Shown one piece after another: positions 20,366 through 32,016 of a stretch of DNA of 64,000 nucleotides. This DNA is from Leptospira inadai serovar Lyme str. 10 (GTDB lineage Bacteria > Spirochaetota > Leptospiria > Leptospirales > Leptospiraceae): contig NZ_AHMM02000017.1 of NCBI RefSeq assembly GCF_000243675.2, forward strand, positions 62,001 through 126,000, written 5' to 3'. The notes beneath the pieces were generated by a model that saw nothing but the letters and a program-made list of their open reading frames with translations, was not told the origin of the DNA and ran no database searches. Both the position numbers and the translations under genes were made by a program. The number at the start of each line of letters is the position of its first letter. The first letter of the stretch is position 1.

Positions 20366-21643
20366 TTAACCGATCGTGGAGAAGATTTCGCCTCTGATAT
20401 CTTTGATTCTTTCCGGATTTACCACGCACTCGGCAAGTAGATGCTTATCCGCTGGGATCATATCAAAAGGCACTTCCTGACCGACGCTTAGATGGGTAAA
20501 ACCCTTATTTAATGTATCGGCCAGTTCCAGAAATCCACCTAAAAATTCCGCTTCGTCTAATTTGGTTAATAAAATTCTGCGGAAACCCAAAGGTTCGTAG
20601 GCCTTCATCACCGAGCGGGAATGATGATACGATGATGTAGACGATAATACAAGGATATTTTCAACGCTATCTTTTTCCCCGAACGCCGAAAGATAACCGT
20701 GCATCTTACCTAGCTGATCCATATTTCGGTGGCTATAACCTGCAGTGTCGATCAGAATCAATTCGGAACCGTCTCTAGCAAGAGTCTCCTGGAAACGTTT
20801 TAGATCCTTTACTGCATAAAATGGCATTTCCATGGTATCGGCGTACCGTTTTAGTTGCTCGATTGCGGCAATCCGATAGTTGTCGGTCGTATAGAGAGAA
20901 ACGGCCTTTCCCATATGCAAATGATATTTGGCAGCCAGCTTTGCGATACTGGTGGTTTTACCGCTACCGGTCGGACCGACAAAAAAGACCACTTTTCTCT
21001 GACCACGTCCGGTACCCTTGAAAATATCGGCCTCGGCCTGCACTCTTTCGGAAAGGACTTCGATCGCCTTTTCCTGAACGGAAACTGACCTAGATCTATC
21101 CAAGGGCGACAAACGCTGCTCGACAGCCGATGCAATTTCATCCGCATACCGAGTACTCATTCCTTCTTGGATGAGTCGGTCCTTCAATCGGCCTAGATGG
21201 GAATCAGGTTCGGACTTTCTGACGTTTCTGGGTCTCGATTCGAATTCTTGCGCAAATGAGATTCCGAGTTTTTCCTCCCGATTCTGATCCTCGGATACGA
21301 GTTCCTCCGGCAAGGAGGTAACCGACGGAATCGTCCGGCGGGAACGCTCTTCCCAGGAGGGAATTTCGTCTAAGCTTTTTCGTCTTTCGACGGTTTGACT
21401 AGATTTCTGTTTTAGGAGTTCTTTTAAATCCTGAAGCTTCTTCTCCACCTTTTCGCGAGAACTTGCCTTTTCGGGAATTCCGACTTGAATCTCGATGACT
21501 TTCTTTGCCATGAGTCCCGTTCCGAAAACTCCTCCTTCCGTAAGGATTCGATGCTCGATAACGTGAGCTTCCGGTCCATACTTCATCTTCATCTGCATTA
21601 AGCAATCCTGTAGGTCTTTGCCTCTAATCTTTGCGAAATCCAT
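20366..21643 (-). CDS. flhF: SRP-type GTPase FlhF
   Basis: FlhF is the third SRP GTPase; it sets the site of flagellar assembly. The 425-residue protein has an N-terminal basic-rich domain, a variable linker, an N-type helical domain and the G domain: [20 protein letters not shown] (G1), [20 protein letters not shown] (G2 and insertion box), [13 protein letters not shown] (G3) and [14 protein letters not shown] (TKxD, G4). It follows flhA by 38 bp. The short gap and same strand suggest one transcript from flhA to flhG. Confidence 0.95.
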   Translation of the reverse strand: MDFAKIRGKDLQDCLMQMKMKYGPEAHVIEHRILTEGGVFGTGLMAKKVIEIQVGIPEKASSREKVEKKLQDLKELLKQKSSQTVERRKSLDEIPSWEERSRRTIPSVTSLPEELVSEDQNREEKLGISFAQEFESRPRNVRKSEPDSHLGRLKDRLIQEGMSTRYADEIASAVEQRLSPLDRSRSVSVQEKAIEVLSERVQAEADIFKGTGRGQRKVVFFVGPTGSGKTTSIAKLAAKYHLHMGKAVSLYTTDNYRIAAIEQLKRYADTMEMPFYAVKDLKRFQETLARDGSELILIDTAGYSHRNMDQLGKMHGYLSAFGEKDSVENILVLSSTSSYHHSRSVMKAYEPLGFRRILLTKLDEAEFLGGFLELADTLNKGFTHLSVGQEVPFDMIPADKHLLAECVVNPERIKDIRGEIFSTIG

Positions 21644-21681
21644 ACATCCTCCCTTTTTAGTAAGCTTCTATAATTCTTTTA

Positions 21682-23799
21682 TTAAATCGTCTCGACTGTC
21701 TCTGCTGCCTGTGATTGAGTAACTCTCAATTCTCCCACTATGACCGTGGGTACGGAAGAATGAACTTCCTCCAGCGCGAGGACCGCAAAATTTCGCGGAG
21801 GGAATTCCTTTGCTAGGAAATATGCAAACGGCATCCGCACCTCTCGATTCACGACGTAAATGGGAAAGCCCCTGCTCTCCTGAATTTTCCGATTCATCTC
21901 CGCCACCGATTCTAAAAGACGTCTCTGAAATTCGGGAGGTAGAACCAAAATGTCCCTACCTTCGAGTCGATCCTGCGCCAACGATTTGTTCAGGCGATCT
22001 AGAACTCTTCCTTCCACAACGACGGCCTGCAACTTCCCGTCCACCATATAGTCCTTTACGATCGTATTCGAAATGGCCTGTCTTACGAATTCGGTGAGAA
22101 CGTAAGGATTCGGATACTTGGGCATCTTGTTCGCGATAGTTTCCAAAATCGGAACCAAATTGCGAATCCCCAAACCTTCGCGGAGAAGATTCTGCAAGAC
22201 CTGCTGAAGCATTCCTAGATTTCCGGGTTTGTCGGCTTCCAATTCCTGAACCAATGTAGGATATTGGGAACGATAATGATCCAGGAGTTTTTTTACTTCC
22301 TCTCTTCCCAATAAACTTGAAGCGTGGGTCGCGAGTAATTCTCGCAGGTACGTGATGATGACGGTGGAAGCGTCCACGACGATGAATCCTTTCGATTCGG
22401 CATCTCCTTTCGTATCCGAGGAAATCCATTTTGCCGTTCGTCCATAGGCAGGCTCGACGAAGGCTTCTCCCTCGATGGAGGTAATCTCCTGGCTTTCCGC
22501 GGAAGGCATCGCCATAAGCTTATCGGGTCTGATCGTACTCGAACCGACTTCCACGCCGTTGATCTTGATCGTAAATTGATCCGGCGGAATTTCCAAATTA
22601 TCTAAAATACGAATCGGTGGAATGACAATGCCGCTTTCTCTCGCAAACTTGGCCCGGAGATTGGAAATCTGATCCATGAGCGTACCGCCTTGCGATGTAT
22701 CGACCAAGGGAACCAAATGATAACCGAATTCGATTTCGATCGGTTCGATCCTGAGTTCGTCGTAATAATCTCTAGGTTTACGATCCGAAACGGATTCTTT
22801 CTCCTTCTTCTCCAAAACGTCCAGTTGCTCCTGGACAGTCCGCTCCATCGAATAGGCCAGGTAAGCGAGTCCGCCCGACAGCAAAAGCATCGGTATGAAC
22901 GGCAGTCCCGGAATAAAAGCGCCCAATCCCATCGAGGCGGCCACGACGTACAGAACCTTCGAATTCGCGAACAACTGAGTCTTGAACTGCTTTGCCAAAT
23001 CGGATTCGGAACCGGAGCGGGTTACGATAATACCGGTGGCAACCGTCGTTAAAAGCGCCGGAATCTGGGATACCAATCCGTCTCCGATGGTGAATTTGCC
23101 GTAGGTCTCTATCGCGGAAACGAAGGATTCTCCCCGAATGCTGGCTCCGATGACGACTCCGCCGATCAAATTGATCGCGGTAATGATCAACCCTGCTCGA
23201 ACGTCTCCCTGGACGAATTTACTCGCACCGTCCATGGAACCGTAAAAATCCACTTCGGCTTCGATCTTCTTTCTGCGTTTCTTTGCTTCTTCTTCGTTTA
23301 TATTTCCGGTAGAAAGCTCCATATCGATGGCCATCTGCTTTCCGGGTAAGGCGTCCAACGTGAACCTGGCAGCGACTTCCGAAATCCGGGTCGCACCCTT
23401 GGTGATCACCAATACTTGCACGATCACTAATATAAGAAAGATGATGAATCCTACGACGTATTTGCTCAAACCGGATTCGCTTCCGACTATAAAGGAACCG
23501 AATGCGTCTATAATGGCGCTATTTACCGCAGGTCCTTTGGAAAGAATCTGCCTCGTAGTCGATACGTTTAACGCTAGTCGATAAATCGTAGTAATCAACA
23601 AAAGACTGGGAAAAACGGAAAATTCCGCAGGCTCCTTGATCGAAAGCGAGGTCAATACGATCAAAAGGCTGATTGCCAGGCTGAACAAAATCAATAAATC
23701 CAGGATCACTCCCGGCAAGGGCACGACTAACATCGCGACGATCGAGACCGCGCCGGCGCCTAGGATAAAGTCCGACTGCATGTACCATTTCTTTTCCAT
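21682..23799 (-). CDS. flhA: Flagellar export gate protein FlhA
   Basis: FlhA is the nonameric export gate component that docks substrate-chaperone complexes and couples proton flow. It has 705 residues, the usual length. About eight N-terminal membrane helices surround the conserved FHIPEP-type loop: [20 protein letters not shown], then [20 protein letters not shown]. The cytoplasmic domain (about residues 340-705) is complete through [14 protein letters not shown] and [15 protein letters not shown]. It follows flhB by 17 bp. Confidence 0.97.
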   Translation of the reverse strand: MEKKWYMQSDFILGAGAVSIVAMLVVPLPGVILDLLILFSLAISLLIVLTSLSIKEPAEFSVFPSLLLITTIYRLALNVSTTRQILSKGPAVNSAIIDAFGSFIVGSESGLSKYVVGFIIFLILVIVQVLVITKGATRISEVAARFTLDALPGKQMAIDMELSTGNINEEEAKKRRKKIEAEVDFYGSMDGASKFVQGDVRAGLIITAINLIGGVVIGASIRGESFVSAIETYGKFTIGDGLVSQIPALLTTVATGIIVTRSGSESDLAKQFKTQLFANSKVLYVVAASMGLGAFIPGLPFIPMLLLSGGLAYLAYSMERTVQEQLDVLEKKEKESVSDRKPRDYYDELRIEPIEIEFGYHLVPLVDTSQGGTLMDQISNLRAKFARESGIVIPPIRILDNLEIPPDQFTIKINGVEVGSSTIRPDKLMAMPSAESQEITSIEGEAFVEPAYGRTAKWISSDTKGDAESKGFIVVDASTVIITYLRELLATHASSLLGREEVKKLLDHYRSQYPTLVQELEADKPGNLGMLQQVLQNLLREGLGIRNLVPILETIANKMPKYPNPYVLTEFVRQAISNTIVKDYMVDGKLQAVVVEGRVLDRLNKSLAQDRLEGRDILVLPPEFQRRLLESVAEMNRKIQESRGFPIYVVNREVRMPFAYFLAKEFPPRNFAVLALEEVHSSVPTVIVGELRVTQSQAAETVETI

Positions 23800-23816
23800 A
23801 CGTTTCTCCTAGTCGT

Positions 23817-25019
23817 CTACGATGCGTTACGGAACGCTTTCCTGAAGGATTCGAGTTTTGTAAAGATCACGCTGAGTGCGGTATAGAAACGAGCCGGAAC
23901 TTCCTGTCCGATCTCCACTTCGTCGTACAGGGTTCTGGCCATCGGACGGTCCTCGACCGTCGGGACTCCGTTTGATTTTGCGACTCGAATGATCCGAAGA
24001 GCAAAATCGTCGACACCTTTTGCGATCACGATCGGAGCCTTATGAATGGACGGCTTATATTCCAGGGCCACGGCAAAATGGGTCGGATTGGTTATGACGA
24101 CGTCCGCCTTGGGAACTTCGGTAAGCATTCGACTTTTCTTAATCGTATCCCTGGCCATCTGACGACGACGGGCCTGTAAGGACGGATCACCGTCCTGTTC
24201 TTTCATTTCCCGTTTGGCTTCGGAGGGAGTCATTTTCAACGACTCTTCGTATTCATATCGCTGGAAGAAATAATCCCCGACGCTGATCGCCAATAACAGA
24301 ATCCCGACCACCACAAATATTTTGAATGCAGTAAACGTGATCAGAGAAACCGACTCTTCCAATCCCATATGTCCTAGCATTAGAATCCGGAAGAAATCCT
24401 TCTCGATGATAAAGTAGGAAACCCAGCCTATGATTGCGACCTTGGCCAAAGATTTTCCCAAGTTGAAGAGGGTTTGTCGGTTCGGAAGAACCTTCTTGAA
24501 ATTCGGTCGAATCCGACTGAAATTGAACGCCAATGCCCTCGGCGCGAATAAGAATCCGACCTGGACCACGTTCCCTACGATAGCCGCGACGACAGTAATT
24601 CCCATTAACGGTAAAAGTAATTGGGTGATATCCCATAGTGCGTTATTCATAAGAGTTGAAACCGCTTCCAAGCTTACCGAATCCGCCGATCTAATTCCGA
24701 AAAAATACTTTCGAAGTAGGTAATACGACTTCATGAAAAAGTATTCTCCCATAATGTACATGAGCACCACACCCGCGAGTAGAACGATGGCAGAGGGAAC
24801 TTCGGAACTCTTAGGGACATTTCCTTTTTCCCGTTCTTCTCTTCTCCGCCTCTCGCTACCGGGTTGTGTACGACCTTCGTCCTCCGCGGCGAATAATTGC
24901 AGATCGATTCGAAAGTTTTCGACCGCAAACGATAATTCGGAAATCCCTCCGTTTTCGGATCTCCATGAAAAGAATCGGGAAATAAGCTGCATCCATAAGG
25001 ATTTCATAAAGTCGGCCAT
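23817..25019 (-). CDS. flhB: Flagellar export gate protein FlhB
   Basis: FlhB controls the substrate-specificity switch. It has 400 residues. The autocleavage motif NPTH is present in [17 protein letters not shown], followed by the basic linker and the C-terminal domain with ENG-like variations ([20 protein letters not shown]). Four membrane helices precede it. The N-terminus before the first helix is longer than usual, at about 75 residues, and contains a polar stretch ([18 protein letters not shown]) of the usual pre-helix kind. The gene overlaps fliR by 16 bp, implying coupled translation. Confidence 0.96.
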   Translation of the reverse strand: MADFMKSLWMQLISRFFSWRSENGGISELSFAVENFRIDLQLFAAEDEGRTQPGSERRRREEREKGNVPKSSEVPSAIVLLAGVVLMYIMGEYFFMKSYYLLRKYFFGIRSADSVSLEAVSTLMNNALWDITQLLLPLMGITVVAAIVGNVVQVGFLFAPRALAFNFSRIRPNFKKVLPNRQTLFNLGKSLAKVAIIGWVSYFIIEKDFFRILMLGHMGLEESVSLITFTAFKIFVVVGILLLAISVGDYFFQRYEYEESLKMTPSEAKREMKEQDGDPSLQARRRQMARDTIKKSRMLTEVPKADVVITNPTHFAVALEYKPSIHKAPIVIAKGVDDFALRIIRVAKSNGVPTVEDRPMARTLYDEVEIGQEVPARFYTALSVIFTKLESFRKAFRNAS

Positions 25020-25786
25020 TCCCTGAGCAAAAGATTCACTTTTTCGAAGGAAAGCTGAAATGCGGAATCCATTTGCGAAACTATAAAGGGAACGATCAAA
25101 ATCAGCACGATCAGGCCGATTGCGATCTTAATCGGAAAACTCAGTTGCAAAATATTTAATTGAGGCGCCGCTTTTCCCATTAAGGCCTCCGAAACGGTGA
25201 CAAGAAAGAGAACGCCGAGAACGGGAAGGGAGATCTTAAACGCGACGAGAAACATCGCTCCGACGGCACCCTCCATTGCTCGATACAAACCGTCTTGAAT
25301 TTCGGGGACGAGCTTTAGGATCTGAATTTTTTCGAACGAATACGCAAGACTTTCGAACAAGAAACGATAGGCGCCTAAAGTTAAAAACAGCAGCATCCCG
25401 AGCATATTTTTTAGAGTACTGATAACCGGAAGGCTCGTCTGGGAAATCGGATCCAAAATCTCCGCGTAGCCGAAACCGAGCTGCACGTTGAAAAATTCTC
25501 CGGCCATCTGAAACGAGGCAAAAACGAGACTTATTAAAAATCCCATTAAAATTCCGATCAGAACCTCGCCGATCGCGACCAAACCGTAATCCATCATGTT
25601 TCCGGGAATCGGAGGGACAAAACCCGCCGATACTGGAAAAAGGATTACCGCTATCAGAAAACCTAATGAAATTCTTTGTGCAAACGTGATCGATACGAAT
25701 GAGAATACGGGAGCAACCGACAAGAGTCCCACAATCCTAGCAAGAATCAGGAGAAACACTTGAAAATTACCGACGAAATACTCCAT
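25004..25786 (-). CDS. fliR: Flagellar export gate protein FliR
   Basis: FliR is a core subunit of the FliPQR pore. The 260-residue protein is hydrophobic, with about six membrane segments and the family patterns [15 protein letters not shown] near the N-terminus and [18 protein letters not shown]. It lies between fliQ (9 bp) and flhB (16-bp overlap), in the usual fliPQR-flhBA order. Confidence 0.95.
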   Translation of the reverse strand: MEYFVGNFQVFLLILARIVGLLSVAPVFSFVSITFAQRISLGFLIAVILFPVSAGFVPPIPGNMMDYGLVAIGEVLIGILMGFLISLVFASFQMAGEFFNVQLGFGYAEILDPISQTSLPVISTLKNMLGMLLFLTLGAYRFLFESLAYSFEKIQILKLVPEIQDGLYRAMEGAVGAMFLVAFKISLPVLGVLFLVTVSEALMGKAAPQLNILQLSFPIKIAIGLIVLILIVPFIVSQMDSAFQLSFEKVNLLLREWPTL

Positions 25787-25795
25787 TAAATTTCT

Positions 25796-26059
25796 CTAAA
25801 ATTTCTCTATCATTAAAAACAGATCTCTCGTGTAATCGGTAGCCGTTTGAAGCATCCATCCCGCAAAAATGACGATTACGACGAAAATGGAGAGAAGTTT
25901 GGGAACAAAGGCGATCGTCGGTTCCTGGATGGAAGTCGTTGTCTGCAGAATTCCGATGATCAAGCCCACTACCATCGCGGTCAAAAGGATCGGCGAAGAA
26001 AGCTTTAATGTGACGAACAGCGCGTCTCGGATCAGTGTAATCGCATCGACTTCGGTCAT
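25796..26059 (-). CDS. fliQ: Flagellar export gate protein FliQ
   Basis: FliQ is the small two-helix subunit of the FliPQR pore. It has 87 residues, with helices at about 15-40 and 50-75 and the family motif [20 protein letters not shown]. The start overlaps the fliP stop by 4 bp. Confidence 0.95.
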   Translation of the reverse strand: MTEVDAITLIRDALFVTLKLSSPILLTAMVVGLIIGILQTTTSIQEPTIAFVPKLLSIFVVIVIFAGWMLQTATDYTRDLFLMIEKF

Positions 26060-26898
26060 TTATAACTCCTTACCAGCTCGTAGACGATTAGATTCCAACC
26101 ATCCACTAAGACGAATAAGATCAGTTTAAAAGGAAGACTCACCATGACCGGAGGAAGCATATTTAAACCCATGGATAATAGCGCCGAAGCGACCACCAAA
26201 TCCACTACGATAAACGGAATGAAGATTATGATTCCGATCCAAAAAGCTTTTTTGATTTCGGAAAGCATAAAGGCGGGAATTAAAACGTAACTCGGAACAT
26301 CGTCAAAGGATTCCACTTTTTCCACCTTTCCGATCTTTAAAAAAAGAGCCACGTCCTTAGCGCCGTTCGGACCTATCTGACGAATCATGAATTCTCGCAT
26401 GGGAACCATGGATTTATCGAAAAATTCGTTCGTATCGATCTTTCCGTTCATGTACGGAGTAAGTGCCTTTTCATAGACGATATTCAAAGTGGGAGCCATG
26501 ATAAAAAAGGTCATGAACAGGGCTAAGCCTACCATCACCTGGTTAGGAGGTAGATTTTGAATGGAGAGGGCTCGCCTAACAAAGTCCAGTACGATCACGA
26601 TCTTAGTGAAGGAAGTCAGAGACATCACGATAGCCGGAGCCAATGAGAGGATCGTGACTAGAAAAAGAATCATGAGAGAAAGGCTTGTTTCTCTGGGACC
26701 CTTTGCTTCGTTCACGTTAATACCTAGATTCGGGATGGGAATCCTCGGCGCGGTGGATTGCGCGAATAGTTCCCCACCGGAAAAAAGAAATAGCAGCGCA
26801 ACTGCGAAGATAGGGGCTCCTACCGCCCACATAATCTTTTTATGTCTCTTTATTGCGGAAACCAAAGTTCGCGCCTGATTTTCAATTGATCCACCCAA
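26056..26898 (-). CDS. fliP: Flagellar export gate protein FliP
   Basis: FliP is the main subunit of the export pore. The mature part is highly conserved: [20 protein letters not shown], then [20 protein letters not shown] and [18 protein letters not shown]. The 280-residue precursor has an unusually long N-terminus: about 20 polar residues before the hydrophobic signal segment ([18 protein letters not shown]). FliP is normally made with a cleavable signal, so the ATG may be genuine or start later. It follows fliO by 11 bp. Confidence 0.95.
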   Translation of the reverse strand: MGGSIENQARTLVSAIKRHKKIMWAVGAPIFAVALLFLFSGGELFAQSTAPRIPIPNLGINVNEAKGPRETSLSLMILFLVTILSLAPAIVMSLTSFTKIVIVLDFVRRALSIQNLPPNQVMVGLALFMTFFIMAPTLNIVYEKALTPYMNGKIDTNEFFDKSMVPMREFMIRQIGPNGAKDVALFLKIGKVEKVESFDDVPSYVLIPAFMLSEIKKAFWIGIIIFIPFIVVDLVVASALLSMGLNMLPPVMVSLPFKLILFVLVDGWNLIVYELVRSYK

Positions 26899-26909
26899 AC
26901 TCGCCTACC

Positions 26910-27695
26910 TTAATTCACATCAAATAACCCGTTTTCCAGGTTATTCCGCTCTCGTTTGATCTCGTCCAATTTTTGTTTCAACTTTTTCTGCTTTTCTTTC
27001 CTAGCTCCAGGTTGCGGCTTTAGTAGAGTTTCCTCCGCTGTAGAGGTTCCGCTGATTTTGGTGTTCAGATCCTTCAACTGAGACAAGACGGAAACTAAGA
27101 AACCGCCTTCCGGAGGCTGGAACTCATCCTTCATTCGTTTTAGTCGGGATTTTGTTTCGGGATCCGTTATTTCCGAAATCAAACTGATTCCACTATCGGC
27201 GACACCTAATACGAAAATCTGCCCCGTTACTTCCACTATCTGCAGTTGCTTATTCGGCCCTAATAAGAGACTGCTTAGTAAATTCATCTCGTCCCGTACG
27301 GGCAATTTTGCATCACGGGATGCCGCTATCGTTTTTAAAATCCAGTATACGCCACCGCATAAGATTCCCAGAACCAATACGATTCTAAATAGAATGCCGC
27401 CTAGACCAGGCCCATCCGAGACCGGTTTGTACCGTTCCTCCACCGGATTGACTGCCGGCGAGGTCCCTGTTTCCTTTCCCGTTTCTGCGGACTTCTTTTC
27501 CGAAGTTTCGGCGGCATCGGATTTAGGCGCGTCTCCTTTTAGTTCTTTCTTTAGGAGTTCATCCATCGCCTCCCGATCGGTCGTCTGAGCATGAATGTTA
27601 AACGACCCCGATAAAACGCAAAAGACTCCGATCGCAAAAACGAGGGAGCCGAAGCGGAGAAGAGGAAATTTGTAAAAAAGAATCCTTCCGTTCAT
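26910..27695 (-). CDS. fliO: Flagellar biosynthesis protein FliO
   Basis: FliO is an assembly factor for the FliPQR pore. The 261-residue protein has an N-terminal signal segment, a polar periplasmic part rich in Lys/Glu, a single membrane helix (about residues 98-118, [20 protein letters not shown]), the conserved FliO domain ([20 protein letters not shown]) and a charged C-terminal coiled coil. The start overlaps the fliY stop by 4 bp. FliO is poorly conserved generally, but position and layout are convincing. Confidence 0.9.
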   Translation of the reverse strand: MNGRILFYKFPLLRFGSLVFAIGVFCVLSGSFNIHAQTTDREAMDELLKKELKGDAPKSDAAETSEKKSAETGKETGTSPAVNPVEERYKPVSDGPGLGGILFRIVLVLGILCGGVYWILKTIAASRDAKLPVRDEMNLLSSLLLGPNKQLQIVEVTGQIFVLGVADSGISLISEITDPETKSRLKRMKDEFQPPEGGFLVSVLSQLKDLNTKISGTSTAEETLLKPQPGARKEKQKKLKQKLDEIKRERNNLENGLFDVN

Positions 27696-28762
27696 CCGCC
27701 TCCTGATTCCGGCTTGATCCTATCCGCCGGACTGACAATGTCCGTGACACGCACACCGAAGTTTTCGTCGATGACGACTACTTCCCCTTTGGCAATCAAC
27801 TTTCCGTTTACGAGTAAATCCACGGGTTCACCGGCAAGCTTATCTAATTCTATAATCGAGCCCTCACCCAATCCCAAGATGTCTTTTATGTACATCTTCG
27901 TCCTTCCCAGCTCAACGGTCACGGACATCTGAACGTCCATGAGAAGATTTAAGTTAGGAGCTCCCTGAGCCCCGCTCGCAGTGGCCAAATTCGGGAAGGA
28001 CACGGAACGCATTCCTACCTGGGCCCCGCCGCCACCGCCTCCCATTCCGCCCTGAAAGCCGCCTCCGCCAAAATCCCCGCCTCCGCCTCCGGATCGCTTA
28101 GACAAGGATAGAATATCGCTGGCCATTGATAGGGAGAGTAGGAATTGGACCCGAAAGGAAGGAAGGCCTTCGATCGCGAGATTGAAGAACGTCCTAACGA
28201 TCGGGTCACCTTCCGGTAAAACAAGTGCTGCCGGGGAAGTTACATGCCTCGTTTCGGCCGGAGACCCATTCACCCCGCCGCCGGTCTTGGCAGCGATCTG
28301 AGACTGGAGCGCTCCCATAATAGGAGTCAAACTATCCTTAAGAGTCTGTAGCTGCCCCTCGTCCAAGCCCCCCGAATCGAAACCGCCCATCATCATATTC
28401 GCGATGCGAGCGGCATTATCAGCGCCCATCGCAAATACGACCCGACCGTTTAAGCCGCCCGAATACGTTGAATATAAAATCAGCGTATTCGCTTTTAACT
28501 CGGCTTCTACGTCTTTCCGAGTCTTGGCTTCCGTGGTAGGATTCATAAAGCTGGAGGTTTTCGATAGAATTGCGCCTAACGTGTTGCCCGCAGTCTGAAA
28601 ACACTGGGAAAGAAAATCCGATAGGAGATCCCTGTCGACAGGCGATAAACCCGCAACTTCCTTCGAACCTCCGGTAGCAGCCATGCTTCCTGGATCGAAT
28701 GTTTCATTGGCGCCGGCTAATAGCGCGTCTATTTCTTCTTGGGAAAGGGACCCTTCACCCAT
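27692..28762 (-). CDS. fliY: Flagellar motor switch protein FliY (FliN-type, CheC-like domain)
   Basis: FliY is the switch component used in spirochetes and some Gram-positives. Residues 6-17 ([12 protein letters not shown]) form the EIDALL-type CheY-P-binding peptide otherwise seen in FliM. A CheC/CXC-like domain follows (about residues 40-215), then a glycine-rich linker (about 222-247) and the C-terminal SpoA/FliN domain ([20 protein letters not shown], then [20 protein letters not shown]). The linker is nearly pure Gly with few polar residues. It is the first gene of the minus-strand cluster, upstream of fliO-fliP as described for L. interrogans fliY. Confidence 0.92.
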   Translation of the reverse strand: MGEGSLSQEEIDALLAGANETFDPGSMAATGGSKEVAGLSPVDRDLLSDFLSQCFQTAGNTLGAILSKTSSFMNPTTEAKTRKDVEAELKANTLILYSTYSGGLNGRVVFAMGADNAARIANMMMGGFDSGGLDEGQLQTLKDSLTPIMGALQSQIAAKTGGGVNGSPAETRHVTSPAALVLPEGDPIVRTFFNLAIEGLPSFRVQFLLSLSMASDILSLSKRSGGGGGDFGGGGFQGGMGGGGGGAQVGMRSVSFPNLATASGAQGAPNLNLLMDVQMSVTVELGRTKMYIKDILGLGEGSIIELDKLAGEPVDLLVNGKLIAKGEVVVIDENFGVRVTDIVSPADRIKPESGGG

Positions 28763-28917
28763 ATTAAGGACTCTCTATGAATTTTGGATAAGGAGACATA
28801 ATAAAAAGAATTTTGTCGACCCCTTTTTTCTCTTGCGCCAAAAAACGGGGCGTTTTGAGCCTGCCTCATCGAATTTTAATCTCGCTATTCGCAAAAACAA
28901 GGAAAAAAGGTCGGAAT
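28763..28917. other. Upstream region of the fliY-export cluster
   Basis: This stretch between fliY and the first repeat is AT-rich with a GGACTCTCTATG-like leader just before the fliY ATG on the minus strand. I see no clear promoter pair. Further upstream the intergenic space to 29339 is filled by the repeats listed separately. Confidence 0.4.
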
Positions 28918-29005
28918 CAGAGGACGGAGGACTGAGGACAGACGCGTTCGCTTCGCGCACGCTAGACAGAAGCTGCTCGAGGTTTGGAAAGGCGGCAGTT
29001 TCTCG
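28918..29005 (+). repeat. Heptamer-armed interspersed element, truncated copy B1
   Basis: The left arm is intact (CAGAGGA CGGAGGA CTGAGGA CAGA) and is followed by a 28-bp insert (CGCGTTCGCTTCGCGCACGC and flanks) also present in copy D1, then AGAAGCTGCTCGAGG. The right arm is missing; similarity fades after about 29005. Confidence 0.65.
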
Positions 29006-29086
29006 CGGCGAAATTTCTCGGCCAGAGAACGCCGGACATGTCGATTAAAAGTGGTCAGAGTTTAGGTATTAGGTGCAATGAATCTG

Positions 29087-29217
29087 AGAGTAGAATTTAC
29101 TTAAAATTCCCCGCCCTTTGGGTGGGGGCCGGAGCGAAGCGGTGGAAAAATTCCCGTACCACAAAATGATTCCCATGACAAGAACTTTTCCAAAATGAAT
29201 TTAGTAGGAGCTCCCAC
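29087..29217 (+). repeat. GC-hairpin interspersed repeat (second family), copy 2
   Basis: This matches 8645-8776 over its whole length. The hairpin stem CCCCGCCC/GGGTGGGG is retained while the T loop is shortened, and the closing palindrome reads GTAGGAGCTCCCAC with one change. It is nested between heptamer-armed copies B1 and B2. Confidence 0.75.
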
Positions 29218-29218
29218 C

Positions 29219-29350
29219 CAGAGGACAGAACATTGATAAACGGAGTTTCCATGCTATAGAGAAAGATTCTTGTGTTAGAGTAGATCGGTCCTCTACCTCT
29301 GATACTTTTCAGACTTCGAGCAGCTACTGTCTTCTGGCCTCAGTCTTCTG
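29219..29350 (-). repeat. Heptamer-armed interspersed element, inverted copy B2
   Basis: Read on the minus strand it starts CAGAAGA CTGAGGC CAGAAGA CAGTAGCTGCTCGAAG and ends with ATCAATGTTCTGTCCTCTG, the same ends as copy A. Its outer arm overlaps the last codons and the stop of the DUF971 gene. Confidence 0.78.
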
Positions 29351-29669
29351 CCTCCTGCCCTTCCCAGAGTAACCGCAAAGAGTCGAAACTGTAAATTCCG
29401 GTATTATGATAATCTCCCCAAACCAGATTGATAGCGTATCGACCGACTTTGGAAAATGAAAGTAGCTTTGCTTCCCGGATCGTTCCGGTCGCCGCACCGA
29501 CTTTTCCTCCATGCCCTCCTCTACAGACCACGCAGGGACAACGTTTACGAAGATCCAGTAAGGAATATTTCGAAAGAACTCCGTCTTTCCACCCGATATA
29601 TAACGAATCCTCGTCGAATTCTATCGTATCGGGCGTGGTTGCTTTTAAACTCAGAGCCAAAAGCGTCAC
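29340..29669 (-). CDS. DUF971 family protein
   Basis: This 109-residue protein has the DUF971 (gamma-butyrobetaine hydroxylase N-terminal-like) fold: [20 protein letters not shown], then CPCVVCRGG with three Cys and [19 protein letters not shown]. Such proteins occur alone or near Fe-S assembly (ApbC/Mrp) genes and probably bind zinc. Its start overlaps the AGCS-PSD gene stop by 4 bp. The final residues (QEAED and the stop) lie inside the heptamer arm of repeat copy B2. Confidence 0.85.
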   Translation of the reverse strand: MTLLALSLKATTPDTIEFDEDSLYIGWKDGVLSKYSLLDLRKRCPCVVCRGGHGGKVGAATGTIREAKLLSFSKVGRYAINLVWGDYHNTGIYSFDSLRLLWEGQEAED

Positions 29670-31888
29670 CTAGGCAACTGCAGGAGTTTTTTTCGGAAAT
29701 GCCCGACAGTGGTTCCGTAAGTGATCTTTTCATTCACCGGAATATCGGAAAAATCGAATGTATCCCGCTCTAGTATCAGAATGACTGTGGAGCCCATTTC
29801 GAATCTCCCCAATTCGGCTCCCTTATCTATCATGATCGAAACGTCCTTGTATTCCTCTTCCTTTGGAGTCCGGATCAAAGTGTTCGTTACGATTTTCTTA
29901 TCATACGTTACTCGAATCCTGCCGACATTGGATGCCCCGACCTTTATGACGGCTACTAATCCGTATTCCGTTTGCAGAAAGGTGATTAATCTTTCGTTCT
30001 TAGGAAAAAGGCCGCGAATACCGAAAACCGCCAACTCGTTGACAGGAAATAATTTTCCCGGTTCATAATAATATCCTAAAATTCTCCCATATGCCGGGGA
30101 ATGAATCCTATGGTAATCCTGCGGAGAGAGATAAAATGTTATGTATTTTCCGTTTTGAAATCGCGATAAATATTTTTCTCCGCCTAATAACTCTTTCAGA
30201 TTGTAATCCACACCTTTTGCTTGAAGGATTACTTGCTCGTGAATGTCTCCGAACCCCGTGACCTTCGCGTCTACGGGTGAGACGAGAGCATTCTCATCCG
30301 AATCGATTATACGCGCTCCGGCTTTCAGCGCACGGGTGAAGAATTGATTCAAGGAATTGTATTCCCGAATTCCTAATTCGGCCTCGTCCAAATTAATCTT
30401 ATATGCCTTTGCAAACGCCTTTAAAATCGGAATCATGATATAACGAGGGAGACGCAGTGCCGCTAATAAACCGAAAAGTAGGGACACTAAATTTTTTGGG
30501 AGGATTGAAAGAAGTAGCAAATAGAAGTCTTTGAAAATTTCGTAATGCGCACCGCCCTCGATCAATTTTCTTAACTCGGTCTGTGCCACCTTAACGAGTA
30601 GTACTAGACTGATTAACACGGGGACTGCCGTCACTAACGCCAGAGAAAACCCGATTCCGAAGATCTGAAGCAGGACCTCCTCTCCGAATTTTAAGTAACC
30701 GTACGCGGATCCTAAAATCGAAACGATAAATAGAATTCTATAGGCGTTGGCGAACTTTTCTCCAAAAATATACCGGGCATTTTGTTCGCCCGTGTAAAAC
30801 CAGCCGGCAATGGCAACCACGGCGAACATTAGAAAGGATGCAAAGAATGCGATGTGAGCCAAATCCGTCGGCCCATTAACTAAAATTCTCAGAAAAGAAA
30901 GAACACCTTCCAGGTCTCTTACTCCGAAGGAATACAACGCATAAATGACTAAGGTAGCGACGATAAAGCCTTCGAAGAAAGTAGCCAGCATGCTAACGAG
31001 ACCTTGTTTTGCCGCGTGATCGGTGCGCACGACACCGGCAACTCCGGCACTCTTACCGATTCCGGTCTCCGTAGAGAGGAAGAACATTCCGGTTCCCGTA
31101 CTAAAAATCCGAGCTATCGAAAATCCTCCGCCTAATAACAAAGTGATCGGACTCGTGGCGTCCTTCGCCACCACTTCAAGAAAAGAATAGAAGCTAGTCA
31201 GTTGACTCCCGAAAAGTAGGAAAAAGCCCGCAAAAAAAAGGAGTAATCCGACAGGCGCGAGATAACCCGCTACTCTTCCGATTCTTCGGATTCCTCCCAA
31301 AACGACAAAGACGACGATGATGGAAATAAGCACGGGGACGGTCATCCCCTGGATATCAAAACCTTGCTGCGCAATAAACGAAACTCCCAACATCGGGATG
31401 GCTCCGCCCATCGAAAGAACCGTCAACAACCCTGCTAGAGAAAACGCGATTGCTAACCATCTCGCGCGAAGAGCTTTTTCGATAAAATACATCGGGCCGG
31501 ACAAGTATCGGCCGCTTTCCAATTTGATCCGAAAGCGTATCGCTAGTGTGGAAGAAACGAATCGCAGCGGCATGATTAAAAAACTAGAAATCCAAATCCA
31601 GAGCAGGACACCGGGGCCGGCCAAAATTAGTGCGAGACCCGATCCCAAAACCGCGCCCGGAAGTAAGGAAGAACCCGTTCCGGCAAAGAATGCCTGGGAA
31701 TGTATTAATCTTCCACGAGAGCCTTTGTAATCCATATTTCCGGAAAAAATTTTCACTGCCAAAAATAAGAAGCGAATTTGAGGGAACCTTAATCGTATTG
31801 TGAGGTACAACCCTATAAACAGAAGGAAGTAAAAATACGGTTTGAGAAGGTCCAAATCCAAAAAAGGAAATAGTTTTGTAGCTAGCAT
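29666..31888 (-). CDS. AGCS-like transporter fused to phosphatidylserine decarboxylase
   Basis: The 740-residue protein joins two families. Residues about 1-470 resemble alanine/glycine:cation symporters ([36 protein letters not shown] and [20 protein letters not shown]), with about ten membrane segments. Residues about 490-740 are phosphatidylserine decarboxylase: [36 protein letters not shown] and the autoprocessing motif M698-G699-S700-T701, where Ser700 would become the pyruvoyl group. PSD makes phosphatidylethanolamine in the inner membrane. The reading frame is continuous with no internal stop. No good Shine-Dalgarno precedes the ATG, so the start is uncertain. Confidence 0.88.
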   Translation of the reverse strand: MLATKLFPFLDLDLLKPYFYFLLFIGLYLTIRLRFPQIRFLFLAVKIFSGNMDYKGSRGRLIHSQAFFAGTGSSLLPGAVLGSGLALILAGPGVLLWIWISSFLIMPLRFVSSTLAIRFRIKLESGRYLSGPMYFIEKALRARWLAIAFSLAGLLTVLSMGGAIPMLGVSFIAQQGFDIQGMTVPVLISIIVVFVVLGGIRRIGRVAGYLAPVGLLLFFAGFFLLFGSQLTSFYSFLEVVAKDATSPITLLLGGGFSIARIFSTGTGMFFLSTETGIGKSAGVAGVVRTDHAAKQGLVSMLATFFEGFIVATLVIYALYSFGVRDLEGVLSFLRILVNGPTDLAHIAFFASFLMFAVVAIAGWFYTGEQNARYIFGEKFANAYRILFIVSILGSAYGYLKFGEEVLLQIFGIGFSLALVTAVPVLISLVLLVKVAQTELRKLIEGGAHYEIFKDFYLLLLSILPKNLVSLLFGLLAALRLPRYIMIPILKAFAKAYKINLDEAELGIREYNSLNQFFTRALKAGARIIDSDENALVSPVDAKVTGFGDIHEQVILQAKGVDYNLKELLGGEKYLSRFQNGKYITFYLSPQDYHRIHSPAYGRILGYYYEPGKLFPVNELAVFGIRGLFPKNERLITFLQTEYGLVAVIKVGASNVGRIRVTYDKKIVTNTLIRTPKEEEYKDVSIMIDKGAELGRFEMGSTVILILERDTFDFSDIPVNEKITYGTTVGHFRKKLLQLPR

Positions 31889-32016
31889 CCCAGTTTACGT
31901 TTCCTTGCAAATAAAGACTTTTAGAATCGAGACCCCGGGAAAACGGTGCCAGTATGCCGGGTTCCTGCAAGGATTTCCCGAATAGAACCAAATCACCACT
32001 CCTTTTTAAATCGGAA

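Noticed and set aside
28683..29048. 121-codon plus-strand frame over the fliY start and repeat B1
   Set aside because: It overlaps the fliY start on the opposite strand and consists partly of heptamer repeats.
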